Position numbers and translations under genes: made by a program. A model generated the notes under the pieces. That model had not been told where the DNA came from. It did not search any database and saw only the letters and a list, made by a program, of their open reading frames with translations. Positions 1-8,874 of a stretch of 64,000 nt of DNA are shown in pieces. The stretch spans positions 1-64,000 of the forward strand of contig NZ_AZEC01000012.1 of the NCBI RefSeq assembly GCF_001435585.1, given 5' to 3'. The number at the start of each line of letters is the position of its first letter. Within the stretch, counting starts at the first letter, position 1. Source of the stretch: Schleiferilactobacillus perolens DSM 12744 (GTDB lineage: Bacteria > Bacillota > Bacilli > Lactobacillales > Lactobacillaceae).

Positions 1-39
1 GTCTAACAATTATGGGGCACTTCAAGCCGGCCGTGTCTT

Positions 40-999
40 TTATTTTGTCTGCCCCACATGTAAGGTCACGGGTAATTGATAGGATGCTGCTTTTTCTTTT
101 CCCCCGTCGATGTTGTTCCGCAACAAACGAATCGCCAGTTGACATAGATCTTCCAAGGGTTGAATCACAGTGGTCAGCGCCGGGTAATATTGGCGAATGA
201 ATTTTGAACCGTCAAAGCCGGTGATCAGCGGCCACCGGTCGGCCGGATAAGATTCAAAAACAGTGATGGCCGTCAAATCGTCAGTACACAGGATCGCATC
301 ATAGTCTTTCTCGGCCAACTGCTGGCGAATCAATTGATTCCGGACAGGCGCAGGCTGATCGAAGGGCACTGCGACTTGATCCACTGCACTGGGCGTGACC
401 GCCAAGGCAGCCTGCATGCCAGCAATTCGAGGCGAAAGCGGCGCCAAGTCTTCTTGGCTGCCGGCTAAAATCAAGCAACATTTGGGCTGGTGCTGTGCGA
501 CGTAATCGCCAATGAGCCGCCCCCCGGCTTCATTATCACTTCCCACCATAGGAATCTGATCGGACAGCACTCGGTCAAAGGCGACAGTCGGCACCGCTGG
601 ATTTTGATAGTCTGCCAGATCGGGGTTGTGGGTACTGCTGATGATGCCATCGACCTGGTTGGCAGCCATCAGTCGCAGATATTTCTTTTCTTTCTCCGGT
701 TCGCCATTGGTAGTACACAAAACAGTTTGATAGTGGGCGGCAAAAAGCAGCTGCTCAACGGTCTGAAATAATTCTGCGTAAAAGGGATTGATGATATCCG
801 GTAAAATCACGCCCACAGTATGGGTGGCTTTACCGTGCAAATTACGAGCCGCAATATTGGGCTGATAATGCAGTGCATCCATCGCTGCCTGCACCTTGGC
901 CTTCGTGTTGGCACTTAAATAGCCGCGATTATTAATGACCCGAGACACCGTGGCGACAGAGACGCCGGCCTGTTTAGCGACATCTGTAATAGTAGCCAT
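40..999 (-). CDS. LacI-family transcriptional regulator of the msm operon
   Basis: A 319-residue LacI/GalR repressor. Residues about 4-23 form the N-terminal helix-turn-helix (TDVAKQAGVSVATVSRVIN), followed by the hinge and a periplasmic-binding-protein-like effector domain beginning near residue 60 (THTVGVILPDI). Length is normal for the family. The ATG is preceded by a GAGGTGAA ribosome binding site. It is divergent from the sugar ABC operon that starts at 1207, and cre/LacI-type palindromes lie in the shared 207-base intergenic region, so it most likely represses that operon (and itself) in the absence of an inducing alpha-glucoside. The role resembles MsmR/MalR, but the inducer cannot be read from the sequence. 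Confidence 0.9.
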   Translation of the reverse strand: MATITDVAKQAGVSVATVSRVINNRGYLSANTKAKVQAAMDALHYQPNIAARNLHGKATHTVGVILPDIINPFYAELFQTVEQLLFAAHYQTVLCTTNGEPEKEKKYLRLMAANQVDGIISSTHNPDLADYQNPAVPTVAFDRVLSDQIPMVGSDNEAGGRLIGDYVAQHQPKCCLILAGSQEDLAPLSPRIAGMQAALAVTPSAVDQVAVPFDQPAPVRNQLIRQQLAEKDYDAILCTDDLTAITVFESYPADRWPLITGFDGSKFIRQYYPALTTVIQPLEDLCQLAIRLLRNNIDGGKEKAASYQLPVTLHVGQTK

Positions 1000-1050
1000 T
1001 GTACTTCACCTCACTTATTCCTCGTTAGTTTAGCACACATCAGACAATTC

Positions 1051-1064
1051 TGTAAACGATAACA
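1051..1064. promoter_or_regulatory. cre / LacI-type operator
   Basis: TGTAAACGATAACA matches the CcpA cre consensus TGWAANCGNTNWCA at every position. It lies about 50 bases upstream of the regulator start and upstream of the msm promoter, so it can serve carbon catabolite control or autoregulation. Confidence 0.7.
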
Positions 1065-1126
1065 CGGTTTATTAATAAGGATGATACCGAATTCTGGGGA
1101 GACAAAATAAACCAATATGTAAACGA

Positions 1127-1168
1127 TTGACATACCTTAAAAATCGTGTATCATAGGAAACGGTTACA
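1127..1168 (+). promoter_or_regulatory. msm operon promoter with overlapping LacI-type operator
   Basis: TTGACA (1127-1132), a 16-base spacer and TATCAT (1149-1154) form a good sigma-A promoter. AGGAAACGGTTACA (1155-1168) directly follows the -10 box and resembles a LacI/cre operator with two mismatches at the left end, well placed to block initiation. A further TGTAAACGAT half-site overlaps the -35 box at 1118. Confidence 0.65.
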
Positions 1169-1206
1169 GAACGTTAAGCGCATTCTTTTGAAGGGGGAAC
1201 CAAATA

Positions 1207-2499
1207 ATGAAGCAGGTCCGGCAGTTTTTAGCCATTATCATGCTCAGCATTGTGAGCATTGTTCTATTGAGCGCCTGTGGCTCAAATAATAATGAGAGCA
1301 GCGGCAAAGGCGTGACCATCAACATCTTGCAAGGCAAGGTGGAGAACAACACGCAGTTTAAACAGATCGCGGCGCAATATGAAAAATCCCATCCAAACAT
1401 CAAGGTTATCATTACCTCCGTGGGGGGCGGATCGGATTACCTGGGCACCTTGAAGACCCGGATGTCAGCGGGCGATGAACCCACGATTTTCTCCGTGGCA
1501 GGGCCGTCCGAAGTATCCCAATTCCGCACCAAGATCGCTGACGTTTCCGACACAAAGGCCGCTAAGCTGGCTTTGCCGGACACGCTTGATGCGGTGAAGG
1601 AAGGCAAGAAGATTCTCGGGTTGCCGTTTAACTTGGAAGGTTACGGCTTTGTTTACAATAAAGAGGTTTTCAAAAAAGCCGGTATCGATGCCAACCAGTT
1701 GAAGACTTACGACCAGCTCTTGGCAGCAGTCAAGAAACTTAATGCACAAAAGGAAAAGCTGGGTATCAAAGGCGTCTTCTCGCTGCCTGGTCAAGAAAGC
1801 TGGGTCATGACGAACCACTTGGGGAATGTGTTCATCGCGCCAGATTTCAACGGCAATGTCAAAACAGCTTATACCAGCAAAACCCTGCCACTGACCCGAG
1901 CCAAAGAGTATAAGCGCATGTTGGATTTGGAAGCCAATTACTCCGTGGGTAATGTGATGCAAACCGACTATTCACAACAGGTTTCCCAGTATTTCGGGTT
2001 GCATCAAGTTGCCATGATTCAACAAGGGGACTGGATCTATCAAACCGTCGCACAAATTGATCCGAAGTTTGCCAAGAACGGGATTGGCATGATTCCGATT
2101 CCGGTGGACGGCTATGCAGGCAAGATGCCAGTCGGCGTACCCAACTATTGGGCCGTCAACAGCACTCGCCCAAAGAAAGAACAACAAGCCGCCAAGGACT
2201 TCTTGGACTGGTTATATACGACTGACCAGGGTAAAAAAGACGTCGTGGACCTGCTCCACTTCGTCCCGGCCTATAAGGGCTTTGAAGGCATGAAGATGCA
2301 AGATCCGCTATCTGAATCTGTCTTCCAGCATACCCAGGCCAAGACGACCACTGGCTGGGTATTCAATGGTTATCCCGTCTCTTGGGAAGCCGATACCTTG
2401 GGGCCAGATGTTCAGAAATATCTCTCGAAAGTCATGACTTGGAATGAGCTGGTCACCGATGCTAAACAAGCATGGGCGAACCTGCAGTCCACGAAGTAG
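1207..2499 (+). CDS. msmE: Sugar ABC transporter substrate-binding lipoprotein (MsmE-like)
   Basis: Family 1 extracellular solute-binding protein, 430 residues, that captures a sugar outside the cell for the permeases encoded next door. A lipoprotein signal peptide ends in LSAC with the lipidated Cys at residue 24, followed by a Ser/Asn-rich linker. The start has a GAAGGGGGA ribosome binding site. It is the first gene of an operon continuing with two permeases, a membrane protein, an alpha-glucosidase and a sucrose phosphorylase, the arrangement of streptococcal and lactobacillar msm loci. Substrate is therefore inferred to be an alpha-glucoside or sucrose-related oligosaccharide. No ATPase gene is present in the operon. 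Confidence 0.85.
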   Translation: MKQVRQFLAIIMLSIVSIVLLSACGSNNNESSGKGVTINILQGKVENNTQFKQIAAQYEKSHPNIKVIITSVGGGSDYLGTLKTRMSAGDEPTIFSVAGPSEVSQFRTKIADVSDTKAAKLALPDTLDAVKEGKKILGLPFNLEGYGFVYNKEVFKKAGIDANQLKTYDQLLAAVKKLNAQKEKLGIKGVFSLPGQESWVMTNHLGNVFIAPDFNGNVKTAYTSKTLPLTRAKEYKRMLDLEANYSVGNVMQTDYSQQVSQYFGLHQVAMIQQGDWIYQTVAQIDPKFAKNGIGMIPIPVDGYAGKMPVGVPNYWAVNSTRPKKEQQAAKDFLDWLYTTDQGKKDVVDLLHFVPAYKGFEGMKMQDPLSESVFQHTQAKTTTGWVFNGYPVSWEADTLGPDVQKYLSKVMTWNELVTDAKQAWANLQSTK

Positions 2500-2513
2500 G
2501 GGGTCTATCAAAA

Positions 2514-3380
2514 ATGTTGAAGACAAAAAGCAAAGCATATTGGTTGTTTCTGGCACCAGCGCTGATCGGCCTTCTCTGCGTGGTCATCGTGCCGATGTTG
2601 TTGGGGTTGTTTTATTCCTTCACGGACTGGAATGGCTTGTTCTTTACCAAGTCAGTGGGCTTTTCAAACTATGTGGCCGCCTTCCGTGATTCTGGGTTCT
2701 TGAACGCCTTTTGGTTCACTGTGAAATACGCCATCGCCGTCATCATTGCTGTCAATATTATCGGCCTGGGGCTGGCGCTGCTTGTGACGCAAAAGATCAA
2801 AGGTGCTAACGCCTTACGGACCATTTTCTTCATGCCGAACTTAATCGGTGGTTTGATTCTCGGGTTCATTTGGCAATTTATCTTTGTTCGGGTCTTTGCG
2901 GCCATCGGTACAGCGTTGCATATCGGCGCACTGACCGGTTGGCTTTCCAACCCGCAAACTGGATTCTGGGGCTTGGTGATTTTAACCATCTGGCAAATGT
3001 CCGGCTACATCATGCTGATCTACATCGCCTACTTGGAAGCTATTCCCCGGGAAATAATTGAAGCCGCTGAAATTGACGGCACGAGCCCGTGGCAAAGATT
3101 CCGGTACATCACTTTCCCAATGGTCGCACCGGCCTTCACGGTTAGTCTTTTCTTGACGCTGTCCAACGGCTTCAAGGTTTACGACCAAAACTTGTCCTTA
3201 ACGAATGGCGGCCCGTACCTGTCCACCCAAATGCTGTCCATGAACATCGTCCGGACAGCGTTCACCAACAATAAGCTGGCTTATGGGGAAGCCAAAGCAA
3301 TCATTTTCTTCCTCGTCGTCGCCGCGATTTCCCTGCTGCAAGTGTACTTCAGTCGTAAACGGGAGGAGAACTTATCATGA
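2514..3380 (+). CDS. msmF: Sugar ABC transporter permease (MsmF-like)
   Basis: MalF-type inner-membrane permease of 288 residues with about six transmembrane segments. The cytoplasmic EAA loop that docks the ATPase is visible at residues 183-189 (EAAEIDG). I chose the ATG at 2514 because the hydrophobic N-terminus begins there and AGTAGGGGG, which overlaps the stop of the upstream gene, sits ten bases before it; an in-frame upstream ATG at 2472 would add an implausible polar extension inside msmE. It is translationally coupled to its partner permease, whose start codon overlaps its stop. Confidence 0.87.
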   Translation: MLKTKSKAYWLFLAPALIGLLCVVIVPMLLGLFYSFTDWNGLFFTKSVGFSNYVAAFRDSGFLNAFWFTVKYAIAVIIAVNIIGLGLALLVTQKIKGANALRTIFFMPNLIGGLILGFIWQFIFVRVFAAIGTALHIGALTGWLSNPQTGFWGLVILTIWQMSGYIMLIYIAYLEAIPREIIEAAEIDGTSPWQRFRYITFPMVAPAFTVSLFLTLSNGFKVYDQNLSLTNGGPYLSTQMLSMNIVRTAFTNNKLAYGEAKAIIFFLVVAAISLLQVYFSRKREENLS

Positions 3381-4192
3381 GTAAGCATGCAAAAAATTGG
3401 ATTCTGGGCATTATCGGTTTAGTGCTAGGCCTTCTCTGGCTTTTTCCCTTCTACCTGATCATTACCAACAGTTTCAAAACACCGAAGGGTATCTTCTCCA
3501 GCGTCATCGGCCTGCCGGTGGGCGGAACATTTGGTAATTACACCCAAGCTTGGGCAGCCCTGGACTTTATCCGGTCGCTGTTTAACTCTTTAACGATTAC
3601 CATTGTCTCTGTTGTTCTGATTTGTTTGGCCAGTGCCATGGCCGCTTACGCCATTCAACGGAATCACAGCAAGATTTCGAACGTCATCCTGATGTTGTTC
3701 GTGGCCGCGATGTTGATTCCGTTCCAGTCCGTCATGATTCCTTTGACAACGATCTTTGGTAAAGTACAAATGCTGAACATTCCTGGCTTGATCTTCATGT
3801 ACTTGGGCTTTGGCGCCAGTCTGTCGATCTTCCTCTATCAAGGCGCCATCGCCGGTATTCCAGAAGCTTTGGACGAAGCAGCGACCATTGAAGGGGCCGG
3901 CCCTGGTCGAATCTTCTTCACCATCATCTTGCCGATGCTCAACCCGATGACTGTCACCGTGGCCGTCTTGAACATCGTCTGGATCTGGAACGACTACCTG
4001 TTGCCTAGTTTGGTATTGCCCCAGAGCGGTTACACCATCCCACTGCAAACATTCTTCTTCTTTGGCCAATTCACCAAACAGTGGAACCTCGCCCTGGCCG
4101 GCTTAATGCTCGGCATCTTACCAGTCGTTGTATTCTACTTCTTCGCCCAACGCTGGATCATCAAAAGTGTCACAGATGGTTCTGTGAAGTAA
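3377..4192 (+). CDS. msmG: Sugar ABC transporter permease (MsmG-like)
   Basis: MalG-type permease of 271 residues with about six membrane segments. The EAA loop is readable at residues 163-174 (EALDEAATIEGA). Its ATG overlaps the stop of msmF in an ATGA, so the two subunits are made in equal amounts. It forms the membrane channel with MsmF. The cognate ATPase (MsmK/MalK type) is not in this window and is presumably shared from elsewhere in the genome. Confidence 0.87.
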   Translation: MSKHAKNWILGIIGLVLGLLWLFPFYLIITNSFKTPKGIFSSVIGLPVGGTFGNYTQAWAALDFIRSLFNSLTITIVSVVLICLASAMAAYAIQRNHSKISNVILMLFVAAMLIPFQSVMIPLTTIFGKVQMLNIPGLIFMYLGFGASLSIFLYQGAIAGIPEALDEAATIEGAGPGRIFFTIILPMLNPMTVTVAVLNIVWIWNDYLLPSLVLPQSGYTIPLQTFFFFGQFTKQWNLALAGLMLGILPVVVFYFFAQRWIIKSVTDGSVK

Positions 4193-4253
4193 CAAGAATT
4201 AGAACGTATACGCATTGATGTGTTGCAGAAAGTCCTGAAGTGTGAGGCATCTA

Positions 4254-4276
4254 GTGCCATTGCGCAGCTTTGGCAC
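4254..4276 (+). repeat. Collapsed remnant of the structured intergenic repeat
   Basis: GTGCCATTGCGCAGCTTTGGCAC joins the left tip (GTGCCA) and the right tip (TTGCGCAGCTTTGGCAC) of the 170-215 bp repeat described at 22663, with the interior missing. The flank GGCACGGC is also kept as in the full copies. It lies in the 125-base gap between msmG and the DUF624 gene, inside the operon. Confidence 0.7.
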
Positions 4277-4317
4277 GGCGGTTCCCCACGATCTTCATCA
4301 ACGAAAGGAGTCCCTCC

Positions 4318-4944
4318 ATGTTGTCATTTCTGAGACGCGACAGCCAGTTCATGATCGCCCTCGACTGGTTAGCCCAATTAGTCATCGTCAATCTCCACTG
4401 GCTCAGCGTCAGTGCAGCATTCTGGCTGTTACTGGCGATGCAGTCGTTCCTGAATGTGCCCCAAGCAATCGTATTATCACCGCTGCTGACACTGACGGCG
4501 TTTGCCTTGCTCTTACCCGCCACCGCCGCAATGTTTCAGGATGTCCGCACATGGCAGGGCAAAAAACCGCTGCACTGGAAGGCCTACTGGCAATCCTGGC
4601 GGCAAAACCTGCGCACCCAGTGGGTATTTAACTTGATTGGGGCCGTGCTGGTCACCATCTTGCCGCTGTATTGGCGACTGCTCAACAATCTGGTATTTGC
4701 CCGGGCCCTCATGCTCGGCATTCTCGTGACGGGTGTGGCCGTGGCCCTTAACCGTTGGGTCAAGGGCTGGTCTGCACCGGTCAACGCGTGGTCCATTGGC
4801 CGTGGGTTAATCAGCGCTATCGTCACGTTGATTGTCATTGGCTTGACGTTCCAGTTACAATGGGGCTTCATATTCATTCTCATGGGTGGCAGTGCATCCG
4901 CCATCGTGAGTTATTATCTATTAGAAAGAAGGGATCAAGCGTGA
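4318..4944 (+). CDS. DUF624 (YesL-like) membrane protein
   Basis: A 208-residue protein with about five hydrophobic segments and the start pattern of DUF624/YesL proteins, which commonly accompany carbohydrate ABC transporters; function unknown. I chose the ATG at 4318, which follows AAAGGAG by seven bases; upstream in-frame starts lack a ribosome binding site. The stop overlaps the GTG start of the alpha-glucosidase gene in GTGA. A 125-base gap containing a repeat remnant separates it from msmG. Confidence 0.75.
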   Translation: MLSFLRRDSQFMIALDWLAQLVIVNLHWLSVSAAFWLLLAMQSFLNVPQAIVLSPLLTLTAFALLLPATAAMFQDVRTWQGKKPLHWKAYWQSWRQNLRTQWVFNLIGAVLVTILPLYWRLLNNLVFARALMLGILVTGVAVALNRWVKGWSAPVNAWSIGRGLISAIVTLIVIGLTFQLQWGFIFILMGGSASAIVSYYLLERRDQA

Positions 4945-6566
4945 CACAGTGGTGGCAAAAGGCCGTTGGTTACCAGATCTATCCCAAGAGTTTTTTGGAC
5001 AGCAACGGAGATGGGATCGGCGATATCGCCGGTATTGATCAAAAGGTGGATTATCTGAAACAGTTAGGAGTCGGCTTTGTCTGGCTTTCTCCATTCTATC
5101 CTTCACCGGATGTCGATAATGGGTACGATATTAGCGATTATCAGGATGTCGACCCAAATTATGGGGACTTGCCTGGTCTGTTGAAGTTATTTGATCGGCT
5201 CCATGCGGTCGACATCAAGGTGATCATCGACTTGGTCGTGAATCACACCAGTGATCAGCATCATTGGTTCAAAGAAGCCCGTTCTTCCCGGACCAATCCG
5301 TATCATGATTGGTATATCTGGAAGCCAGGAAAAGACGGTCAAGCGCCTAATAATTGGCAAAGTATTTTTAAGGGTCCGGCCTGGACGTATAACCCAGCCA
5401 CAGATGAATATTACATGCACACCTTTGCGTCAGCCCAGCCGGATTTGAATTGGGAGAACCCGGCTGTCCGAGCGGCAATTCATAAGATGATCCGCTGGTG
5501 GCTGGACAAAGGCATCGACGGGTTCCGCATCGACGCGATTGGGCACATCAAGAAGCTGCAAACTTTTGCTGATGTTAAAAACAGTGACGAAGCCTATACC
5601 AATGTGGACGGTCTCTTTGATTACTTAAAAGAACTGCGGGATATTTTTCATGAATATCCTATCATGACGGTGGGCGAGGCCGGCGAAGTGACCCCGACGG
5701 AAGCTCTGCCCTGGGTGAATTACCAGACCGGCTTCATGAACATGATTTTCACTGGCGACCACATCAACTTTTGGGAGGCTGATGGCGAATCGTCCCTCAC
5801 AGTGCCGAAGTTGGCCCAGGCCTTCACCACATGGCAGGAACAATTGGCGGGCCGTGGCTGGAACGCGCTGTTTGTGGAAAATCACGACTTGCCGCGAGCC
5901 GTCAATGTCTATGGCGATCCGGGAAAATATCGGGCCCGTTCGGCGAAAGCGATTGCCTTGATGTATTTCCTGCTGCAGGGTACGCCGTACATCTATCAAG
6001 GCCAAGAACTTGGGATGACTAATTATCCGTGGGAATCTGTGGATGAAATGGATGACGTGGCAGCCAAACAAGAATATGCTTATCGGCTGCATCAAGGTCA
6101 AGACGCCAAGACTGCGCTGCAGGCGGTCAGCGACCATTCCCGGGATAATGCCCGGACACCGATGCAATGGACGCCAACGGGCGGTTTCACGACGGGCACG
6201 CCATGGCTGCCGGTGAACACCAATACACCCCAGGTCAACGCCGCCACCGAGATGGCCGACCCGAATTCTGTGTGGCACTTCTACCAGCAATTGATTGCCA
6301 TTCGGGCTGCCCATCCCGCATTAGTGACCGGCCGATACGTGCCAGAGGTCATTGATGACGACCAAGTCTTTGCCTATCGCCGGGTCAATGGCGACGAAGA
6401 GTTCTTGGTCGTGGTGAACTTGAGCGGTCATGCTGCGCCGGTACCAGCGGCCGTGGCTGATTTTGACGGTCGGGTCATGTTGCAAACCACCACTGCCGGT
6501 CAGCCAAACGAGCTGCCAACCTTTGGCGGTGTCCTTTATGAACGAAAGCGAGTGCATATACAGTGA
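4941..6566 (+). CDS. GH13 alpha-glucosidase (DexB/MalL-like)
   Basis: Cytoplasmic GH13 subfamily 31 enzyme, 541 residues, that removes glucose from the non-reducing end of imported oligosaccharides. Conserved regions are clear: DLVVNHTS (98-105), GFRIDAIGH with nucleophile Asp198, TVGEA with acid/base Glu246, and VENHD with Asp316. The residue after the nucleophile is Ala199; in this subfamily Val there is typical of oligo-1,6-glucosidases and Ala of alpha-1,4-specific enzymes, so alpha-1,4 activity is plausible. The GTG start at 4941 overlaps the upstream stop (GTGA), follows AGAAGGGA, and begins the usual [13 protein letters not shown]-terminus. It in turn overlaps the next gene by four bases. 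Confidence 0.9.
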   Translation: MTQWWQKAVGYQIYPKSFLDSNGDGIGDIAGIDQKVDYLKQLGVGFVWLSPFYPSPDVDNGYDISDYQDVDPNYGDLPGLLKLFDRLHAVDIKVIIDLVVNHTSDQHHWFKEARSSRTNPYHDWYIWKPGKDGQAPNNWQSIFKGPAWTYNPATDEYYMHTFASAQPDLNWENPAVRAAIHKMIRWWLDKGIDGFRIDAIGHIKKLQTFADVKNSDEAYTNVDGLFDYLKELRDIFHEYPIMTVGEAGEVTPTEALPWVNYQTGFMNMIFTGDHINFWEADGESSLTVPKLAQAFTTWQEQLAGRGWNALFVENHDLPRAVNVYGDPGKYRARSAKAIALMYFLLQGTPYIYQGQELGMTNYPWESVDEMDDVAAKQEYAYRLHQGQDAKTALQAVSDHSRDNARTPMQWTPTGGFTTGTPWLPVNTNTPQVNAATEMADPNSVWHFYQQLIAIRAAHPALVTGRYVPEVIDDDQVFAYRRVNGDEEFLVVVNLSGHAAPVPAAVADFDGRVMLQTTTAGQPNELPTFGGVLYERKRVHIQ

Positions 6567-7999
6567 AAAACGGCGTGATGTTAATTACCTATGCAGACAG
6601 CATGGGGAAGAATGTCCATGAACTGCAAGGGGTGTTAGATAAACATTACCGCGACGCGTTAAGCATGGTGCACCTGTTGCCGTTCTTCCCGTCCTCTGGG
6701 GACCGCGGTTTTGCACCACTACGGTACGACGAAGTGGACCCAGCATTAGGGACTTGGGCTGATGTGGAGCAATTGGCGAAGCACTATGATTTGATGACCG
6801 ACTTCATGGTCAATCATATTTCGCGTCACTCGCCACAGTTCCAGGACTGGGTCGCTAGGCATAACGATTCGGCTTGGCGGGATTTATTTCTAGATTGGGA
6901 CAAGTTTTGGCCAGCTGGTCGACCGACCCAAGCAGATATTGATTTGATCTATAAGCGTAAGGATAAAGCCCCCGTGGCGCCGGTCCATTTTGCGGACGGT
7001 ACCACCGGGCAAGTCTGGAACACCTTTGGTGAAGAACAAATGGATCTGGATGTGCGCAGTGCTACGACCCAGAAGTTCTTCAAAGACACGCTGGAAAGTT
7101 TGATTCACCACGGCATGAATATCATTCGCCTGGACGCCTTTGCCTATGCGGTCAAAAAATTGGATACTGACGACTTCTTCGTGGAACCAGAAATTTGGGA
7201 TCTTTTAGGCCAACTCCAAGACATCGTGACGCCCCACGGCGTGACTTTGCTGCCGGAGATTCATGAACACTATACGATCGTGCACAAACTGGCCGCGCAT
7301 GGATATTATTGTTACGACTTTGCCCTGCCGATGATTCTGCTTCACAGTCTGTATCGGGGGGACAGTCGACGATTGGCCCATTGGTTGAAGATTTCACCCA
7401 TGAAACAATTCACCACATTGGATACCCACGATGGGTTGGGCGTCGTGGACGCTAAGGATCTTTTATCCCCAGAGGAATTAGACGATACCAAGAACGAGTT
7501 GTATAAAGTCGGTGCCAATGTGAAACGGAAATATTCCAGTGCAGCCTATAACAACTTGGATATTTACCAGATCAACACAACGTATTACTCTGCCTTAGGG
7601 GATAACGATGCGGCCTATCTGCTGGCCCGTGCGGTGCAAATGTTTGCACCGGGCATTCCCCAGGTTTATTACGTCGGCCTGCTGGCGGGTAAAAACGACC
7701 TCGACTTGTTGGAAAAGACCAAAGAAGGCCGCAATATCAATCGCCATTACTACACGGCCGCGGAAGTGGATCAGGAAATGGAACGGCCGGTGGTGCAAAA
7801 GCTGCATAATCTCCTGGCCTTCCGCAATCATGAAGAGGCCTTTGACTTAGAGGGCAGCATCGATGTGGCCACGCCCACAGATCATGAAATTATGATCACT
7901 CGGACAAACCAAGATGGCAGCCGTACCGCTAAATTGGCGGCGGACTTCAGCACCAAGGCGTTTACGATTACCGTGAACGGTGCAGCTGTCAATTTGTAA
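6563..7999 (+). CDS. gtfA: Sucrose phosphorylase
   Basis: GH13 subfamily 18 enzyme, 478 residues, converting sucrose and phosphate to alpha-glucose-1-phosphate and fructose. Residues seen: RLDAFAY with nucleophile Asp191, LPEIHEHY with acid/base Glu232, and DTHDG with Asp290, in the spacing of known sucrose phosphorylases. Long stretches match the remembered Leuconostoc and Streptococcus GtfA sequences. The GTG start overlaps the alpha-glucosidase stop by four bases. It is the last gene of the operon, followed by a terminator. A close relative acting on sucrose-6'-phosphate or another glucoside cannot be excluded, but import by an unphosphorylating ABC system favours sucrose. Confidence 0.9.
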   Translation: MKNGVMLITYADSMGKNVHELQGVLDKHYRDALSMVHLLPFFPSSGDRGFAPLRYDEVDPALGTWADVEQLAKHYDLMTDFMVNHISRHSPQFQDWVARHNDSAWRDLFLDWDKFWPAGRPTQADIDLIYKRKDKAPVAPVHFADGTTGQVWNTFGEEQMDLDVRSATTQKFFKDTLESLIHHGMNIIRLDAFAYAVKKLDTDDFFVEPEIWDLLGQLQDIVTPHGVTLLPEIHEHYTIVHKLAAHGYYCYDFALPMILLHSLYRGDSRRLAHWLKISPMKQFTTLDTHDGLGVVDAKDLLSPEELDDTKNELYKVGANVKRKYSSAAYNNLDIYQINTTYYSALGDNDAAYLLARAVQMFAPGIPQVYYVGLLAGKNDLDLLEKTKEGRNINRHYYTAAEVDQEMERPVVQKLHNLLAFRNHEEAFDLEGSIDVATPTDHEIMITRTNQDGSRTAKLAADFSTKAFTITVNGAAVNL

Positions 8000-8022
8000 A
8001 CAAAATCGGAGACAGATTAATT

Positions 8023-8075
8023 GCAATCGTCCCACCATTGCTCTACATTGAGCATGGCAGGACGATTGCTTTTTG
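8023..8075 (+). terminator. Rho-independent terminator after gtfA
   Basis: CAATCGTCC (8024-8032) pairs with GGACGATTG (8060-8068), with an inner CCATTGCTC/GAGCATGG stem, followed by a run of T at 8070-8074. It closes the msm operon. Confidence 0.8.
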
Positions 8076-8105
8076 TTCACGGATGTTTGGAGGGGGCAGA
8101 GTGAT

Positions 8106-8327
8106 ATGGATGCAGTGGTGCGCTTTTTCACGTCGAAGTGGCTGATTGGTGTCGTCTTTATCGCGTTAGGGGTACTGCAACTGTTTTTGGCCAGACGGTA
8201 TTTTAGGTCAATCAAAAAATACGGTAACAAAAATACGTCACCGTTTTCGTTGCTGGGCGTGTATTTCTCATATTTCATTGGGGTTGTTTTTATTTTGGCC
8301 GCATTGAATGCAATGTTCTCGAAGTGA
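8106..8327 (+). CDS. Small two-helix membrane protein, GNK-TSPF family
   Basis: A 73-residue protein with hydrophobic segments at about residues 12-31 and 48-68 joined by a basic loop reading RSIKKYGNKNTSPF. ATG 8106 was chosen for the GGAGGGGG ribosome binding site nine bases upstream. A clear paralogue with the same loop lies at 48155-48361 on the other strand. Function unknown; both members are single small genes flanked by terminators or repeats. Confidence 0.7.
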   Translation: MDAVVRFFTSKWLIGVVFIALGVLQLFLARRYFRSIKKYGNKNTSPFSLLGVYFSYFIGVVFILAALNAMFSK

Positions 8328-8329
8328 AG

Positions 8330-8370
8330 AAAGACCCCTACCCGGCGGTTTTTGCCAGTATGGGTCTTTT
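8330..8370. terminator. Bidirectional terminator
   Basis: AAAGACCC (8330-8337) pairs with GGGTCTTT (8362-8369), with A and T tracts on either side. It lies between two convergent small membrane-protein genes and can serve both. Confidence 0.75.
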
Positions 8371-8382
8371 ACGCACTGCGGG

Positions 8383-8706
8383 TTAAGCTTCGGCCAGTAT
8401 TTTGATCCCTTTATATAGGTTATAAATGACCAGGCCAAGGTCGACCACAAAAAAGACGATCATCAGAGGTACACTGAAAAATGCTGTGAAATGGACGCTG
8501 TTGCTCGCTAAACCGGCGACACCGACCAAGAAGAAAATACCAATCGTCATTAAGAACGGAATGATATGCAGCCATAGCGCCGTTTTTGCATCAGACTGGG
8601 TAGCGGAACCTTTATCGGTCACGATCCAGACGATCAATGGAAACAGGAAAGGTGCAAATAGGACCGAGATGTAGCAAAGTGCGCGCAAAATTCTGTGTTC
8701 GTTCAT
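8383..8706 (-). CDS. Small DUF4870-like membrane protein
   Basis: A 107-residue protein with about three hydrophobic segments (residues about 10-30, 45-70 and 77-98). The pattern, a short N-terminus, a DAKTALWLHI segment and a C-terminal YNLYKGIKIL, resembles DUF4870/Tic20-like small membrane proteins. Standalone gene convergent with the gene at 8106. Function unknown. Confidence 0.65.
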   Translation of the reverse strand: MNEHRILRALCYISVLFAPFLFPLIVWIVTDKGSATQSDAKTALWLHIIPFLMTIGIFFLVGVAGLASNSVHFTAFFSVPLMIVFFVVDLGLVIYNLYKGIKILAEA

Positions 8707-8874
8707 GTTTCAATCCCCTTAGAACATTGTTTATGGTGTGTACCCTTTATGTAACATTACACTGATTACTTGGTGAAATTCAACTTATGCGCCTGTTCTG
8801 ACAAACCAACACAGAGTAAGCAACAATTTGTGTACTCAATCAGTGATTGAACGTCAAGACGTGACTGTGTTTGC

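Noticed and set aside
1118-1132. Second full cre site at TGTAAACGATTGACA
   Set aside because: Only the left half matches the consensus; the right half is the -35 box.
5187-7397. Long antisense reading frames across the GH13 genes
   Set aside because: They are shadows of well-supported enzymes with catalytic motifs on the plus strand and lack ribosome binding sites.
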